NCBI GenBank assembly: GCA_031459855.1
Contig: JAVKHP010000001.1
Location: 850,059 to 914,058, forward strand
Reading direction: 5' to 3'
Source of the DNA: Armatimonadota bacterium
GTDB taxonomy: Bacteria; Sysuimicrobiota; Sysuimicrobiia; Sysuimicrobiales; Humicultoraceae
Length of the DNA: 64,000 bases
The notes under the pieces are model-generated. The model was given only the letters and a program-made list of their open reading frames with translations. It had not been told where the DNA came from and did not search any database. Positions 22,364-30,660 of the stretch are shown piece by piece. The position numbers were made by a program, and so were the translations under genes. Position 1 is the first letter of the stretch; every line of letters starts with the position of its first letter.

Positions 22364-24145
22364 ATGGACACCGGCACCATGCACGCCGCGCAGGTCGGGG
22401 CCCCCGGCGGCGGGTTCCTGCTGGGCCCGACGGCTCCCGAGGCGAGCTTCACCCCCGAGGACCTGACCGACGAACAGCGCCTCGTGCGGCGCACCGTCCA
22501 GCAGTTCATCGAGGACGAAGTGCTGCCGCAGACCGCCGCCATGGAGCAGCACGACTGGGCGCTGGTGCGGCGGCTCATCCGTCGCGCCGGCGAGCTCGGG
22601 TTCCTGGGCGCGGACATCCCCGAAGCCTACGGGGGCAGCGGCCTGGACAAGATCACGGGCCTGGTGATCAAGGACGCCCTGGGGATTGGCGCCTCGTTCT
22701 CGGTCTCGGTGGGCGCGCACATCGGCATCGGCACGCTGCCCATCGCGTTCTTCGGCACCGACGCCCAGAAGCGCCGCTACCTGCCCGGGCTCGTGGCGGG
22801 CGAGGTGATCGGCGCCTACGCCCTCACGGAACCCACGGCGGGCTCCGACGCCATGGCCATCCGCACCCGGGCGACCCGGACCGCCGACGGCGGGTTCGTC
22901 CTGGACGGGACCAAGCAGTTCATCAGCAACGCGTCGTTCGCCGACGTCTTCACCGTCTTCGCCAAGGTGGACGGCGAGCACCACACGGCGTTCATCGTGG
23001 AACGGCGCACGCCCGGGCTGACGGTGGGCCCCGAAGAGCACAAGATGGGCATCCGGGGCTCTTCGACCGCGAGCGTGATCCTCGAAGGCGTGCGCGTGCC
23101 GGCCGGGGCGGTGCTGGGCGAGATCGGTCAGGGGCACAAGATCGCCTTCAACATCCTCAACGTGGGCCGGTTCACGCTGGCCGCCGGCGTCACCGGCGCC
23201 GCACGCTACGCCCTGCGCCAGGCGACCGGCTACGCCCGGGAACGCCGCCAGTTCAACCGGGCGCTGGTGGAGTTCGGGCTGATCCGGCAGAAGCTGGCCC
23301 GACTGGCCACCGCCATCTACGCGGCCGAGAGCATGGTCTACCGCACGGGCGGACTCGTCGCCGGCGCGCTGGGAGCGCAGCACCAGGATCCCGCGCAGGT
23401 CATGGCCGCCCTGGAGGAGTACGCCGTCGAGTGCTCCATCGCCAAGGTCTTCGCCTCCGAGATGCTGGATCTCGTCGTGGACGAGATGGTGCAGATCTAC
23501 GGCGGCTACGGCTTCATCGAGGACTACCCGGCCGCACGGGCCTACCGCGACGCCCGTATCAACCGCATCTTCGAAGGCACCAACGAGATCAACCGGCTGC
23601 TGATCCCGGGGATGCTCTTCCGGCGGGCGCTGAAGGGCCGGCTGGACGTGCTGGGGGCCGCGCGGCGGGTCGCCGACGAGGTGCTCGCGCCCGCCCTGCC
23701 CGATGGCGGGGAGCGCGGGCCGCTGGACGAAGCGCAGCGCCTGGCCGACGGCGCGCGCAAAGCGACGCTGTTCGCCGCGGGTGCGGCCGCCCAGAAGCAC
23801 CTCGCGGCGCTGGAGCACGAGCAGGAGCTGCTGGGCTGGATCGCCGACCTGGTCATCGAGACCTTCGCCGTCGAGAGCGCGGTGCTGCGGGCGGTCAAGG
23901 CCGCCAGCCGGGGCGACCCCGCCGCCGACCTGCACACGGCCATGGTGCGCCTCTACCTCGACGACGCGCTGCCCCGGATGGAGGCGACGGCCCGTCGCCT
24001 CCTGGCGGCCACCGCCCAGGGCGATACGCTGCGCACGATGCTGGCCGGGCTGCGGCGGTTCCTCAAGGTCCCGGCGCTCGACGTCGTGGGGACCGCACGG
24101 ACGGTGGCCGACGCGGTCGTCGACGCCGGCGGCTATCCGCTCTGA
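22364..24145 (+). CDS. fadE: Acyl-CoA dehydrogenase (FadE-like, long form)
   Basis: 593 residues, the length of Bacillus FadE. The ACAD core has YALTEPTAGSDAMAIRTRAT (FAD/substrate loop), DGTKQFISNA, then YGGYGFIEDYPAARAYRDAR and RIFEGTNEINRLLIPGML around the active-site base. A C-terminal 160-residue helical extension is present, as in FadE/VLCAD-type enzymes. It performs the first oxidation of beta-oxidation, passing electrons to ETF. ATG 22364 has GGCAGGAGGGA before it. A 167-bp gap separates it from the thiolase gene, but no promoter is evident. Confidence 0.94.
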   Translation: MDTGTMHAAQVGAPGGGFLLGPTAPEASFTPEDLTDEQRLVRRTVQQFIEDEVLPQTAAMEQHDWALVRRLIRRAGELGFLGADIPEAYGGSGLDKITGLVIKDALGIGASFSVSVGAHIGIGTLPIAFFGTDAQKRRYLPGLVAGEVIGAYALTEPTAGSDAMAIRTRATRTADGGFVLDGTKQFISNASFADVFTVFAKVDGEHHTAFIVERRTPGLTVGPEEHKMGIRGSSTASVILEGVRVPAGAVLGEIGQGHKIAFNILNVGRFTLAAGVTGAARYALRQATGYARERRQFNRALVEFGLIRQKLARLATAIYAAESMVYRTGGLVAGALGAQHQDPAQVMAALEEYAVECSIAKVFASEMLDLVVDEMVQIYGGYGFIEDYPAARAYRDARINRIFEGTNEINRLLIPGMLFRRALKGRLDVLGAARRVADEVLAPALPDGGERGPLDEAQRLADGARKATLFAAGAAAQKHLAALEHEQELLGWIADLVIETFAVESAVLRAVKAASRGDPAADLHTAMVRLYLDDALPRMEATARRLLAATAQGDTLRTMLAGLRRFLKVPALDVVGTARTVADAVVDAGGYPL

Positions 24146-24185
24146 GCCCGCCGGCGCCCCGGGTGCTGGGCCGGAGCGTACCGTC

Positions 24186-25052
24186 CTACCGGAACAGCCG
24201 CAGCATGGGCTCGGGATCCACGTCTGCCAGCTCCTCGTCCCACAGCGGCAGGCGCTGGTGCGCCGTCCGCTGCCGGGGATGCCGGTAGACGACCCCCAGG
24301 GGGAGCTTGCCCTTCCGATCGAACTCGTCGAGCAGGCGCCAGGCCGCCTGCATGTCGGCAGGATCGTGGTCCTTGGGCAGGTGCTCCACGTGCTCCTTGT
24401 ACCAGTCGTAGGTGTTGAACTTGTTGTAGGTCACGCAGGGCGAGAAGTCGTTGATGACCGCAAAGCCAGGATGTCGCAGCGCCTCCACTAGCACGTCGGC
24501 CGAGTGCTTGGGGTCCCCGGAAAACGTCTGCGCCACGAACGACGCCCCGCAGACCAGCGCCAGCCGCAACGGGTCCACGAACGGCGGATCTTCTTCGGTC
24601 GACACTCCCTGCGGCATACCCAGCCCGTGGGTCGGCGACTTCTGCCCCTTCGTCAGCCCGTAGACGCCGTTGTTCATGATCAACAGCGTCACCGCCGGAT
24701 CGCGGCGGCAGACGTGCACGAAGTTCTCGATGCCGATGGCCAGGGTGTCGCCGTCGCCCGCCAGCGCGATGACCGTGAGCGCGGGGTTGGCCATCTTGGC
24801 GCCCAGGGCGTAGGCCAGCGCCCCCCCGTGGGTCCCGTGGAACGCATTACCGTTCAGGTAGTTCCGGATCTGCCCGGAGCAGCCGATGCCGCCCACCAGC
24901 AGCACGTCGTGGGGCATGAGCTCCAACCGGGCCAGGGCGGCCTTGAGGGCGTTCAGCACGCCGAAGTCACCGCACCCCGGGCACCACTGGATCCGGTGCT
25001 TGGGGGTGGCGTTCTGCTCCCACAGCTTCTGGTTCACTGCCGCCGTGCTCAC
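24186..25052 (-). CDS. korB: 2-oxoacid:ferredoxin oxidoreductase, beta subunit
   Basis: 288 residues, thiamine diphosphate-binding subunit. WCPGCGDFGVLNALKAAL (C24, C27) with GGIGCSG near 55 and a later Cys (SPCVTYNKF) provide the four Cys ligands of a [4Fe-4S] cluster. The TDP-Mg motif is GDGDTLAIG...NNGVYGLTKGQKSPT. With the fused gamma-alpha subunit it oxidatively decarboxylates 2-oxoglutarate or related oxoacids to acyl-CoA, reducing ferredoxin. The GTG start at 25052 is 2 bp after the alpha stop. The family (2-oxoglutarate versus other oxoacids) is not settled by sequence alone. Confidence 0.93.
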   Translation of the reverse strand: MSTAAVNQKLWEQNATPKHRIQWCPGCGDFGVLNALKAALARLELMPHDVLLVGGIGCSGQIRNYLNGNAFHGTHGGALAYALGAKMANPALTVIALAGDGDTLAIGIENFVHVCRRDPAVTLLIMNNGVYGLTKGQKSPTHGLGMPQGVSTEEDPPFVDPLRLALVCGASFVAQTFSGDPKHSADVLVEALRHPGFAVINDFSPCVTYNKFNTYDWYKEHVEHLPKDHDPADMQAAWRLLDEFDRKGKLPLGVVYRHPRQRTAHQRLPLWDEELADVDPEPMLRLFR

Positions 25053-25054
25053 CG

Positions 25055-26938
25055 CTAGTCCCCCTCGGGTACCGTTTCCAGCACCACGGCTGGCGCGCGG
25101 TCGCCGACCCGCACCACCCGCGTGCCGTTGGTCAGCAGCTGCCGGACCCCGCCGGTGATGTCGGACGTGTAGAAGGGCCGGCCGTTGTACTTCAGGATGC
25201 GACGGGTGGGCAGCAGGCACTCCTGCTGGATCAGGTCCGCGAGCTGGCCCGCGTAGTTCTGCTCCACCACGATGATGTCCTTCCCGCGCTGCAGCAGCGG
25301 CCGGACCAGGTGCGTGGGGAACGGCCACAGGTGCGTGAAGTGCACCACGCACGTCTCCAGGCCCTCGGCCCGCAGGCGCGCCTGCGCGTCCAGCAGGGGC
25401 AGACGCGTGGAACCCCACCCCACCAGCAGCACGGCGCCATCGGGCGTGCCGAACACCAGGGGCGGTTTGGCGTCTTCCTTCAAGTAGGTCTGCATCTTGC
25501 GCATGCGCTTCTCGACCATCGCCTTGCGCTTGGGCGGGTCGGTGGTGATCATCCCCTGCTCGTCGTGCTCCGAGCCGCTGCTCTTGAAGATGCCCCCGGG
25601 CACCCCCGGCACGTTGCGGGGCGAGATGCCCGACTCGGTGATCTGGTAGCGCCGGTACCCGTCCTGGCGCAGGTCGGCCTCGCGGAGCAGCCCGTGGCGG
25701 ACGACGGGCCGGCGGTTCTTGAGGAAGAACTCCTCGGGCACGTCCCGTCGGCCGTCGGCCAGCGTCAGGTCCGACAGCAGGAACACCGGGCACTGGTACT
25801 TGTCGGCCAGGTCGAACGCTTCGAACGCCAGGGTGTAGCACTCTTCGATCGTGCCGGCCGCCAGCACGATCCGCGGGATCTCCCCGTGGCCCGCGAAGAC
25901 CGCCATGGCCAGATCGCCCTGCTCGGGCTTGGTCGGCATGCCCGTCGAGGGGCCCGCACGCTGGGTGTCGATGATCACGACGGGGGTCTCGGTGACGCCG
26001 GCGACGCCGAACTCCTCCACCTTGAGCGAGATGCCCGGGCCCGAGGACCCCACCGCGCTGCGCACGCCGGCCAGCGCCGCGCCGATCGCGGCGCGGATCG
26101 ACTCCCGCTCGTTCTGCCCTTGCAGCGCGCGCCCACCGTAGCGCGGCAGGTGGGCCTCCATGAACTCCAGGATGGCGGACGCCGGGGTGATCGGGTATCC
26201 GGCGTAGAAGCGACACCCGGCCAGGATCGCCCCCATGCTGAGGGCGTCGTTCCCGTTGAGGAGCACCGCCCGGCCCGTCGTGGGCTGGGGCACCAGCCGG
26301 TAGCCCACGTCGTGCCAGCCGTTGGTCCGCAGGACCTCCTCGATGACGGCGCGCCCGCGGCGGGCGGCTTCGAGGTTCAGCTCAACGATGTCCTTCCCCT
26401 TGCGCCCGAAGCGTTCCTCCAGGTACTGGCGGAACAGCGCCAGGTCCATGTCGAACTCCAGCAGGCGCAGCAGGGCGCCGGTCACCACCGTGTTCTTCAC
26501 GACCTCGCGCTTGAGCTCCCGCAGGGCGATCTGCCGCGCGGGGAGGGGGAACACCTTCACACCACGGCGCTCCAGGTCGCCGGTGTCCACCGTACCCGTG
26601 GTGCTGTCGTAGAGCAGCACCCCGCCGTCGACCAGGTTCTTGCCGTGGCGCAGGATCGTGTCGCGATTGGGCTGGATCGGGGCGTCGGGGTTGGTGTCGA
26701 ACTCGAGGGCCACCAGGATGTCGGAGCGGTCGTCCCCGTAGGACAGCGGTGGCGTCGCCGACACCACCATGGGATCGTACTGGTGCGCGCCGTAGATCGT
26801 CGACGCGTAGCCCTTCTCCATCGCCAGCACGTGCAGCCCTGCGCGCACGAACATCTTGCCCAGGATATCGGTAACCGTCGTGACCCCGTCGCGCAGCTGC
26901 ACGCCTCCGACGAGCAGCTTCAGGTTGTTGACCACCAC
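25055..26938 (-). CDS. korA: 2-oxoacid:ferredoxin oxidoreductase, fused gamma-alpha subunit
   Basis: 627 residues. The gamma domain leads (about 1-180: VGGVQLRDGVTTVTDILGKM, EKGYASTIYGAHQYDPMVVS), followed by the alpha domain (from about 195, NGNDALSMGAILAGCRFYAG, YPITPASAILEFMEAHLPRY, SSGPGISLKVEEFGVAGVTE). This gamma-alpha fusion with a separate beta is typical of archaeal-type and many bacterial KorAB enzymes that need no delta subunit. Start GTG 26938 (or the adjoining GTG 26935) follows AAAGGAG by 9 nt. The reaction links acyl-CoA formation to low-potential ferredoxin. Confidence 0.93.
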   Translation of the reverse strand: MVVNNLKLLVGGVQLRDGVTTVTDILGKMFVRAGLHVLAMEKGYASTIYGAHQYDPMVVSATPPLSYGDDRSDILVALEFDTNPDAPIQPNRDTILRHGKNLVDGGVLLYDSTTGTVDTGDLERRGVKVFPLPARQIALRELKREVVKNTVVTGALLRLLEFDMDLALFRQYLEERFGRKGKDIVELNLEAARRGRAVIEEVLRTNGWHDVGYRLVPQPTTGRAVLLNGNDALSMGAILAGCRFYAGYPITPASAILEFMEAHLPRYGGRALQGQNERESIRAAIGAALAGVRSAVGSSGPGISLKVEEFGVAGVTETPVVIIDTQRAGPSTGMPTKPEQGDLAMAVFAGHGEIPRIVLAAGTIEECYTLAFEAFDLADKYQCPVFLLSDLTLADGRRDVPEEFFLKNRRPVVRHGLLREADLRQDGYRRYQITESGISPRNVPGVPGGIFKSSGSEHDEQGMITTDPPKRKAMVEKRMRKMQTYLKEDAKPPLVFGTPDGAVLLVGWGSTRLPLLDAQARLRAEGLETCVVHFTHLWPFPTHLVRPLLQRGKDIIVVEQNYAGQLADLIQQECLLPTRRILKYNGRPFYTSDITGGVRQLLTNGTRVVRVGDRAPAVVLETVPEGD

Positions 26939-27030
26939 TGCGGCTCGCTCCTTTGCTGCGAGTTCGACCGCCTCACAGACACAACAACCCCTGGCGGGGT
27001 GCGTCGCGGGACCCCGCGCAGGGCAGGTCC

Positions 27031-27036
27031 AGTATA
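27031..27036 (-). promoter_or_regulatory. Extended -10 promoter of korAB
   Basis: TGTTATACT on the minus strand (TATACT with TGn), 93 bp upstream of the korA start. The -35 area is GC-rich and unrecognisable. The leader of about 85 nt contains C-rich and G-rich runs but no clear riboswitch. Confidence 0.5.
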
Positions 27037-27072
27037 ACACAGGGGCCCCGGGCGAACCACACCGCGAATCGC

Positions 27073-27129
27073 GCCATCTAAAGTGTTACCGAGGGGGCTA
27101 TCGTCGCGCCACAGAAACTGTTACCGAAA
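27073..27129 (+). repeat. IS left terminal inverted repeat
   Basis: Contains GTGTTACCGA (27083-27092) and CTGTTACCGA (27119-27128), 36 bp apart, each preceded by GCGCCA. It matches the reversed right end with scattered mismatches. The internal duplication suggests two transposase-binding sites per end. Confidence 0.7.
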
Positions 27130-27155
27130 ATCGTCCTTTTCCCCGGAGCGAGCCT

Positions 27156-28445
27156 ATGAGCCCCACATCCAAGCGCGAGTACCTCCAAGCCGTTCGCCGG
27201 CGCTATACCCAGGCCTCCAAGGGGGCCAAGGGGCAGATCCTGGATGAGGTCTGCGCCACCCTGGGCTATCATCGCAAGGCGGCCATCCGGGCCCTGGCCG
27301 GGTCGGGGCCCCGCCCAGGCCGTCGCCGTCGCCCCGCCCGGACCTATGGGGACCAGGCGCTGGGCGTGCTGAAGGCCATCTGGGAGGCGGCCGGGTTCCC
27401 CTGGTCCGTGCGCCTGAAGGCGCTCCTGCCGCTGTGGCTGCCCTGGGCCAAGCAGCGCTGGGCCCTCCCCCCGGCAGTCGAGCAGCAACTGCGCGCCATC
27501 AGCCCCCGCACCATCGACCGCCGCCTCCAGCCCTACAAACAGCGGCTCCGCCGGCGCCAGTACGGCCGCACCAAGCCCGGGACGCTGCTCAAGCACCACA
27601 TCCCCATCAAGGCCGACCGCTGGGACACCACCGTCCCGGGGTTTGGCGAGGTCGATCTGGTCGACCACGGCGGTGGCGCCACCGACGGCGAGTATGTCCA
27701 CTCCCTGAACTTCACCGACATCGCCACGACCTGGGTGGAGACCCACGCCGTGTTCGGCAAGAGCCAGCGGGCGGTGGGCCAGGCCCTGGACGAGATCGCC
27801 GCCGCGCTGCCCTTCCCCCTGCAGGGCATCGATTCCGATAACGGCACGGAGTTCATCAACGCCCACCTGCTGCGCTACTGTCGCGCCCACGGCCTCCAGT
27901 TCACTCGCAGCCGGCCCTACAAGAAAGACGACAACGCCCACGTCGAGCAGAAGAACTGGACCCATGTCCGTAAGCTGCTGGGTTGGGACCGCTACGCCTC
28001 CCCGGACGCGCTCGCCGCCATCAACGAGCTGTACCGCCACGAGTGGCGCCTCATGATGAACCTCTTCCAGCCCTCCGTGAAACTGGTCCGGAAAGTCCGC
28101 GTCGGCTCCCGGCTGCAGCGCCTCTACGACCCCCCGCAGACCCCGCTGGATCGCCTGCTCGCTTCCGGGCAGGGCGACCCGGCCAGGGTCCAGGCCCTCC
28201 AGACGCTGCGGGCGCGCCTCGACCCCTTCGCCCTGGCCGAGGCGATTGAGCGCAAACTCGCCCAGATCCATCGCCTGGCCACCCTGCCGCCGCGGTCGCA
28301 GCTCCCCGCCAGCGCACGGGCGGCATTCCGCGAGGTCACCCACCGCCTGCGCATCCCCACCGTCGTGGGTGAGGCTCCCCCTGGCCTGAACCCGCGCTAC
28401 CCTTCGGTAACACCTTCGATGGCGCGACGACAGAGGATTCGGTAA
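27156..28445 (+). CDS. DDE (integrase-core) transposase
   Basis: 429 residues. An N-terminal helix-turn-helix region (YTQASKGAKGQILDEVCATL, YHRKAAIRALAG, about 17-50) is followed by a basic linker. The rve catalytic core has D167 in EVDLVDHGG, D228 in SDNGTEFINAH and E264 in NAHVEQKNW, the complete DDE triad. ATG 27156 lies just inside the left terminal repeat, with GGAG 10 nt before it. The stop codon TAA is formed within the right terminal repeat, so the coding region spans the element. It resembles IS481/IS3-type integrases in the core only. Confidence 0.93.
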   Translation: MSPTSKREYLQAVRRRYTQASKGAKGQILDEVCATLGYHRKAAIRALAGSGPRPGRRRRPARTYGDQALGVLKAIWEAAGFPWSVRLKALLPLWLPWAKQRWALPPAVEQQLRAISPRTIDRRLQPYKQRLRRRQYGRTKPGTLLKHHIPIKADRWDTTVPGFGEVDLVDHGGGATDGEYVHSLNFTDIATTWVETHAVFGKSQRAVGQALDEIAAALPFPLQGIDSDNGTEFINAHLLRYCRAHGLQFTRSRPYKKDDNAHVEQKNWTHVRKLLGWDRYASPDALAAINELYRHEWRLMMNLFQPSVKLVRKVRVGSRLQRLYDPPQTPLDRLLASGQGDPARVQALQTLRARLDPFALAEAIERKLAQIHRLATLPPRSQLPASARAAFREVTHRLRIPTVVGEAPPGLNPRYPSVTPSMARRQRIR

Positions 28446-28459
28446 CACCTATTGATGGC
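28403..28459 (-). repeat. IS right terminal inverted repeat
   Basis: Reversed, it reads GTGTTACCGA twice (ending at about 28448 and 28412), again about 36 bp apart, with GTCGTCGCGCCA between them as at the left end. It includes the transposase stop codon. Confidence 0.7.
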
Positions 28460-28536
28460 TTGACAGGCACCGGTGCGTGGCGTCCTCTGCTGCGCGGCGT
28501 CATCGTCATCTGGAACCGTTCTTGGACCATCTACGG

Positions 28537-28617
28537 GAACGTCTACGGAAGTGTCGACGCACCGGCTGGACACGGCCGCCGCCCGGCCGTCCGATCGGAA
28601 CGTCCACGGAAGTGTCG
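28537..28617. repeat. 20-bp direct repeat upstream of livM
   Basis: GAACGTCTACGGAAGTGTCG (28537-28556) and the same with one T-to-C change (28598-28617), 61 bp apart start to start. This is roughly six helical turns, so both face the same side of the DNA. They lie 75-155 bp before the livM start, outside the IS. Candidate regulator-binding sites. Confidence 0.6.
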
Positions 28618-28692
28618 CCGCCGCCCGCCACGGGCACCGTCGTCTCAGATGCGGCAGGGCGCGCCCCCGCGCGGCGCGAACCTCCTCGGCCG

Positions 28693-29694
28693 GTGGCCAC
28701 AGACCTCCTCGAACGCTACGAAGACGACCTGGCCCTGGTCAAAGGCGCTGCCGGCTGGACCGCGGTGCTGGCGTTGCTTGGCGCGCTGGCCGTGGCACCG
28801 CTGCTGCTCCCGCGCCTGGGCCTTGGCTACCTCCTGTTCATCGCGGTGCTCGCGGCCGCCCACGTCGTCGTGGCCGTGGGGCTGAACCTGCTGGTGGGCG
28901 TCGCCGGCCTCATCTCCCTAGGCCACGCGGGGTTCGTGGCCATCGGCGCCTACGCCTCAGGGCTGCTGATGGCCAGGGTCGGCGTGCCGTGGTACCTGGC
29001 GTGGGCCGGCGCTGCGGTGGCCAGCGCCCTCTTCGGCTTCCTCGTGGGGCTACCGGCCCTGCGGCTGGCCGGCCCCTACCTCACCATCGCCACCCTGGGG
29101 TTTGGCATCGCCGTCTACCAGGTCCTCACCAACTGGACCGCGCTGTCGGGCGGACGCATGGGGCTGCCCGTGCCCGCGCTGCCCGTCTACGTCTCCGGGC
29201 TGAGCGCCATGCAGCACCTCTACTACCTGGCCGTGGGCACGGCCGCCCTACTGGTGTGGATGGCGTACAACCTGACGCGGTCCCACGTGGGCCGGGCGTT
29301 CGTGGCCCTGCGCGACAGCGACATCGCCGCCGAGGTGCTCGGGATCAACCTCACCCGGTACAAGACCCTGGCGTTCGGACTCTCGGCCGCATACGCGGGC
29401 GTCGCCGGCGCGATCCTTGCCCAGGCCCTGCGGCACCTGGAACCCCAGGCGTTCACCTTCCTGGAGTCGATCACCTACCTGGCCATGATCGTGGTCGGCG
29501 GGCTTGGCACCGTCTCAGGTGCGGTCATCGGCGGGGTGCTGCTCACGCTCCTGCCGCACTACCTGTCGGACCTCAAGCAGTGGCTGCCCGTGGTCTACGG
29601 CGGAGTGATCATGCTCATGATGGGCCTGGAGCCCCTGGGGCTGTACGGCCGCTGGGTGCGCATCCGCCTGTACCTGCGGCTATGGCCCCTGTAG
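28693..29694 (+). CDS. livM: Branched-chain amino acid-type ABC transporter permease, LivM family
   Basis: 333 residues with about 9 hydrophobic segments. Family blocks are VAVGLNLLVGVAGLISLGHAG, FVAIGAYASGLL and the ATPase-contact loop SHVGRAFVALRDSDIAAEVLG. GTG 28693 is the best start because family similarity begins soon after; no convincing ribosome site precedes it. It is the first gene of livM-H-J-G-F. The order, with permeases first and the binding protein third, differs from E. coli. Substrates of such systems include branched-chain amino acids, amides, urea or organic acids. Confidence 0.92.
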   Translation: MATDLLERYEDDLALVKGAAGWTAVLALLGALAVAPLLLPRLGLGYLLFIAVLAAAHVVVAVGLNLLVGVAGLISLGHAGFVAIGAYASGLLMARVGVPWYLAWAGAAVASALFGFLVGLPALRLAGPYLTIATLGFGIAVYQVLTNWTALSGGRMGLPVPALPVYVSGLSAMQHLYYLAVGTAALLVWMAYNLTRSHVGRAFVALRDSDIAAEVLGINLTRYKTLAFGLSAAYAGVAGAILAQALRHLEPQAFTFLESITYLAMIVVGGLGTVSGAVIGGVLLTLLPHYLSDLKQWLPVVYGGVIMLMMGLEPLGLYGRWVRIRLYLRLWPL

Positions 29695-30626
29695 GCGACA
29701 CGAGTCTCGTGGCGCCGGGGGCCGCGGTGGTGGGGACGCTGGCCCAGGCGCTGGGCCCCGCGGCCCAGTACGCGATCGGGGGACTGGCGACCGGCAGCCT
29801 GTACGCGCTGGTGGCGCTGGGCATCGTCCTCCTCTACCGCGCCTCCCGGATCCTCAACTTCGCCCATGGGGACCTGGCCACGTTTGCCACCTTCGTCGCC
29901 TTCACGCTGCTCGGCCGGGGCGCCCCGTTTGGCGTGGCCGTGGGGGTGGGCCTGGCGGGGGCGGCGGCCATGGGCGCGGGCTTCTACGCCGTCGCGATCC
30001 GCCCCATCCGGGAAGGCACGCTGCTGGGCCAGATCGTGATGACACTCGGGCTGGCCCTGGCGCTGTCGGGGCTGATGCAGGTGCTCTGGGGCGCACAGAC
30101 CGAGGTCTTCCCCTTCCCCCTCTCCCAGACCCGGGTCTACCGGCTTGGGAGCCTGGTCGTCAGCGAGATCAGCCTGGGCACCATCGCTGCGGGCGTCGTC
30201 CTCATGGGGGTGCTCTACGCGCTGGTCCAGCGCACGCGGATCGGGCTGGCCATGCGCGCCGTCGCCCAGCACCCCACGGCGGCCCAGGCCCTGGGCATTC
30301 CCACGCGGCGCATCTACGCGGCCACGTGGGCGCTGGCGTCCGCCCTGGGTGGCGCCGCCGGCATCCTGCTGGCGCCGGTCGTCTACCTCGACCCGTTCAT
30401 GATGCTGGATCCGTTCCTCAAGGGCTTCGCGGCCGCCGTCCTGGGCGGGATGGACAGCCTGCCGGGCGCGGTCGTCGGGGGATTCCTGCTGGGCGTCGCC
30501 GAAGCCCTGTTCGCAGGGTTCGTCTCGCTGACGTTCAAGACGACCCTGGCGTTCGTTATCATCATTGTGGTCCTGCTGGTCCGTCCCCAGGGCCTCCTGG
30601 GGCGGGAGTACCGCCGGCGGGTATAG
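29682..30626 (+). CDS. livH: Branched-chain amino acid-type ABC transporter permease, LivH family
   Basis: 314 residues. GLATGSLYALVALGIVLLYR and ILNFAHGDLATFATFVAFTL are the LivH hallmark. The ATPase loop is RTRIGLAMRAVAQHPTAAQA with LGIPTRRIY. The start ATG 29682 overlaps the end of livM by 13 bp. It ends GREYRRRV, typical of LivH. With LivM it forms the membrane channel of the importer. Confidence 0.93.
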   Translation: MAPVGDTSLVAPGAAVVGTLAQALGPAAQYAIGGLATGSLYALVALGIVLLYRASRILNFAHGDLATFATFVAFTLLGRGAPFGVAVGVGLAGAAAMGAGFYAVAIRPIREGTLLGQIVMTLGLALALSGLMQVLWGAQTEVFPFPLSQTRVYRLGSLVVSEISLGTIAAGVVLMGVLYALVQRTRIGLAMRAVAQHPTAAQALGIPTRRIYAATWALASALGGAAGILLAPVVYLDPFMMLDPFLKGFAAAVLGGMDSLPGAVVGGFLLGVAEALFAGFVSLTFKTTLAFVIIIVVLLVRPQGLLGREYRRRV

Positions 30627-30660
30627 GAGACGCACGACCCGCACAGAGGAGGGGTGCAGC

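Larger units (their letters stand above)
27073..28459 (+). mobile_element. Complete insertion sequence with paired motifs at each end
   Basis: About 1.39 kb with one transposase gene filling the element. Both ends carry two copies of a GCGCCA-x5-GTGTTACCGA-like motif (left at about 27071-27092 and 27106-27128; right, reversed, at about 28403-28424 and 28436-28459), forming terminal inverted repeats of about 55 bp. The target duplication cannot be fixed by eye, so the edges may be off by several bases. It sits between the divergent korAB and liv operons. The transposase is intact, so the copy may be active. I cannot assign an ISfinder family with confidence. Confidence 0.8.

Noticed and set aside
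26939-27040. N-terminal extension of korA (MLYWTCPARG...)
   Set aside because: It begins within the promoter (TATACT box) and has no similarity; the GTG behind AAAGGAG fits the family start.
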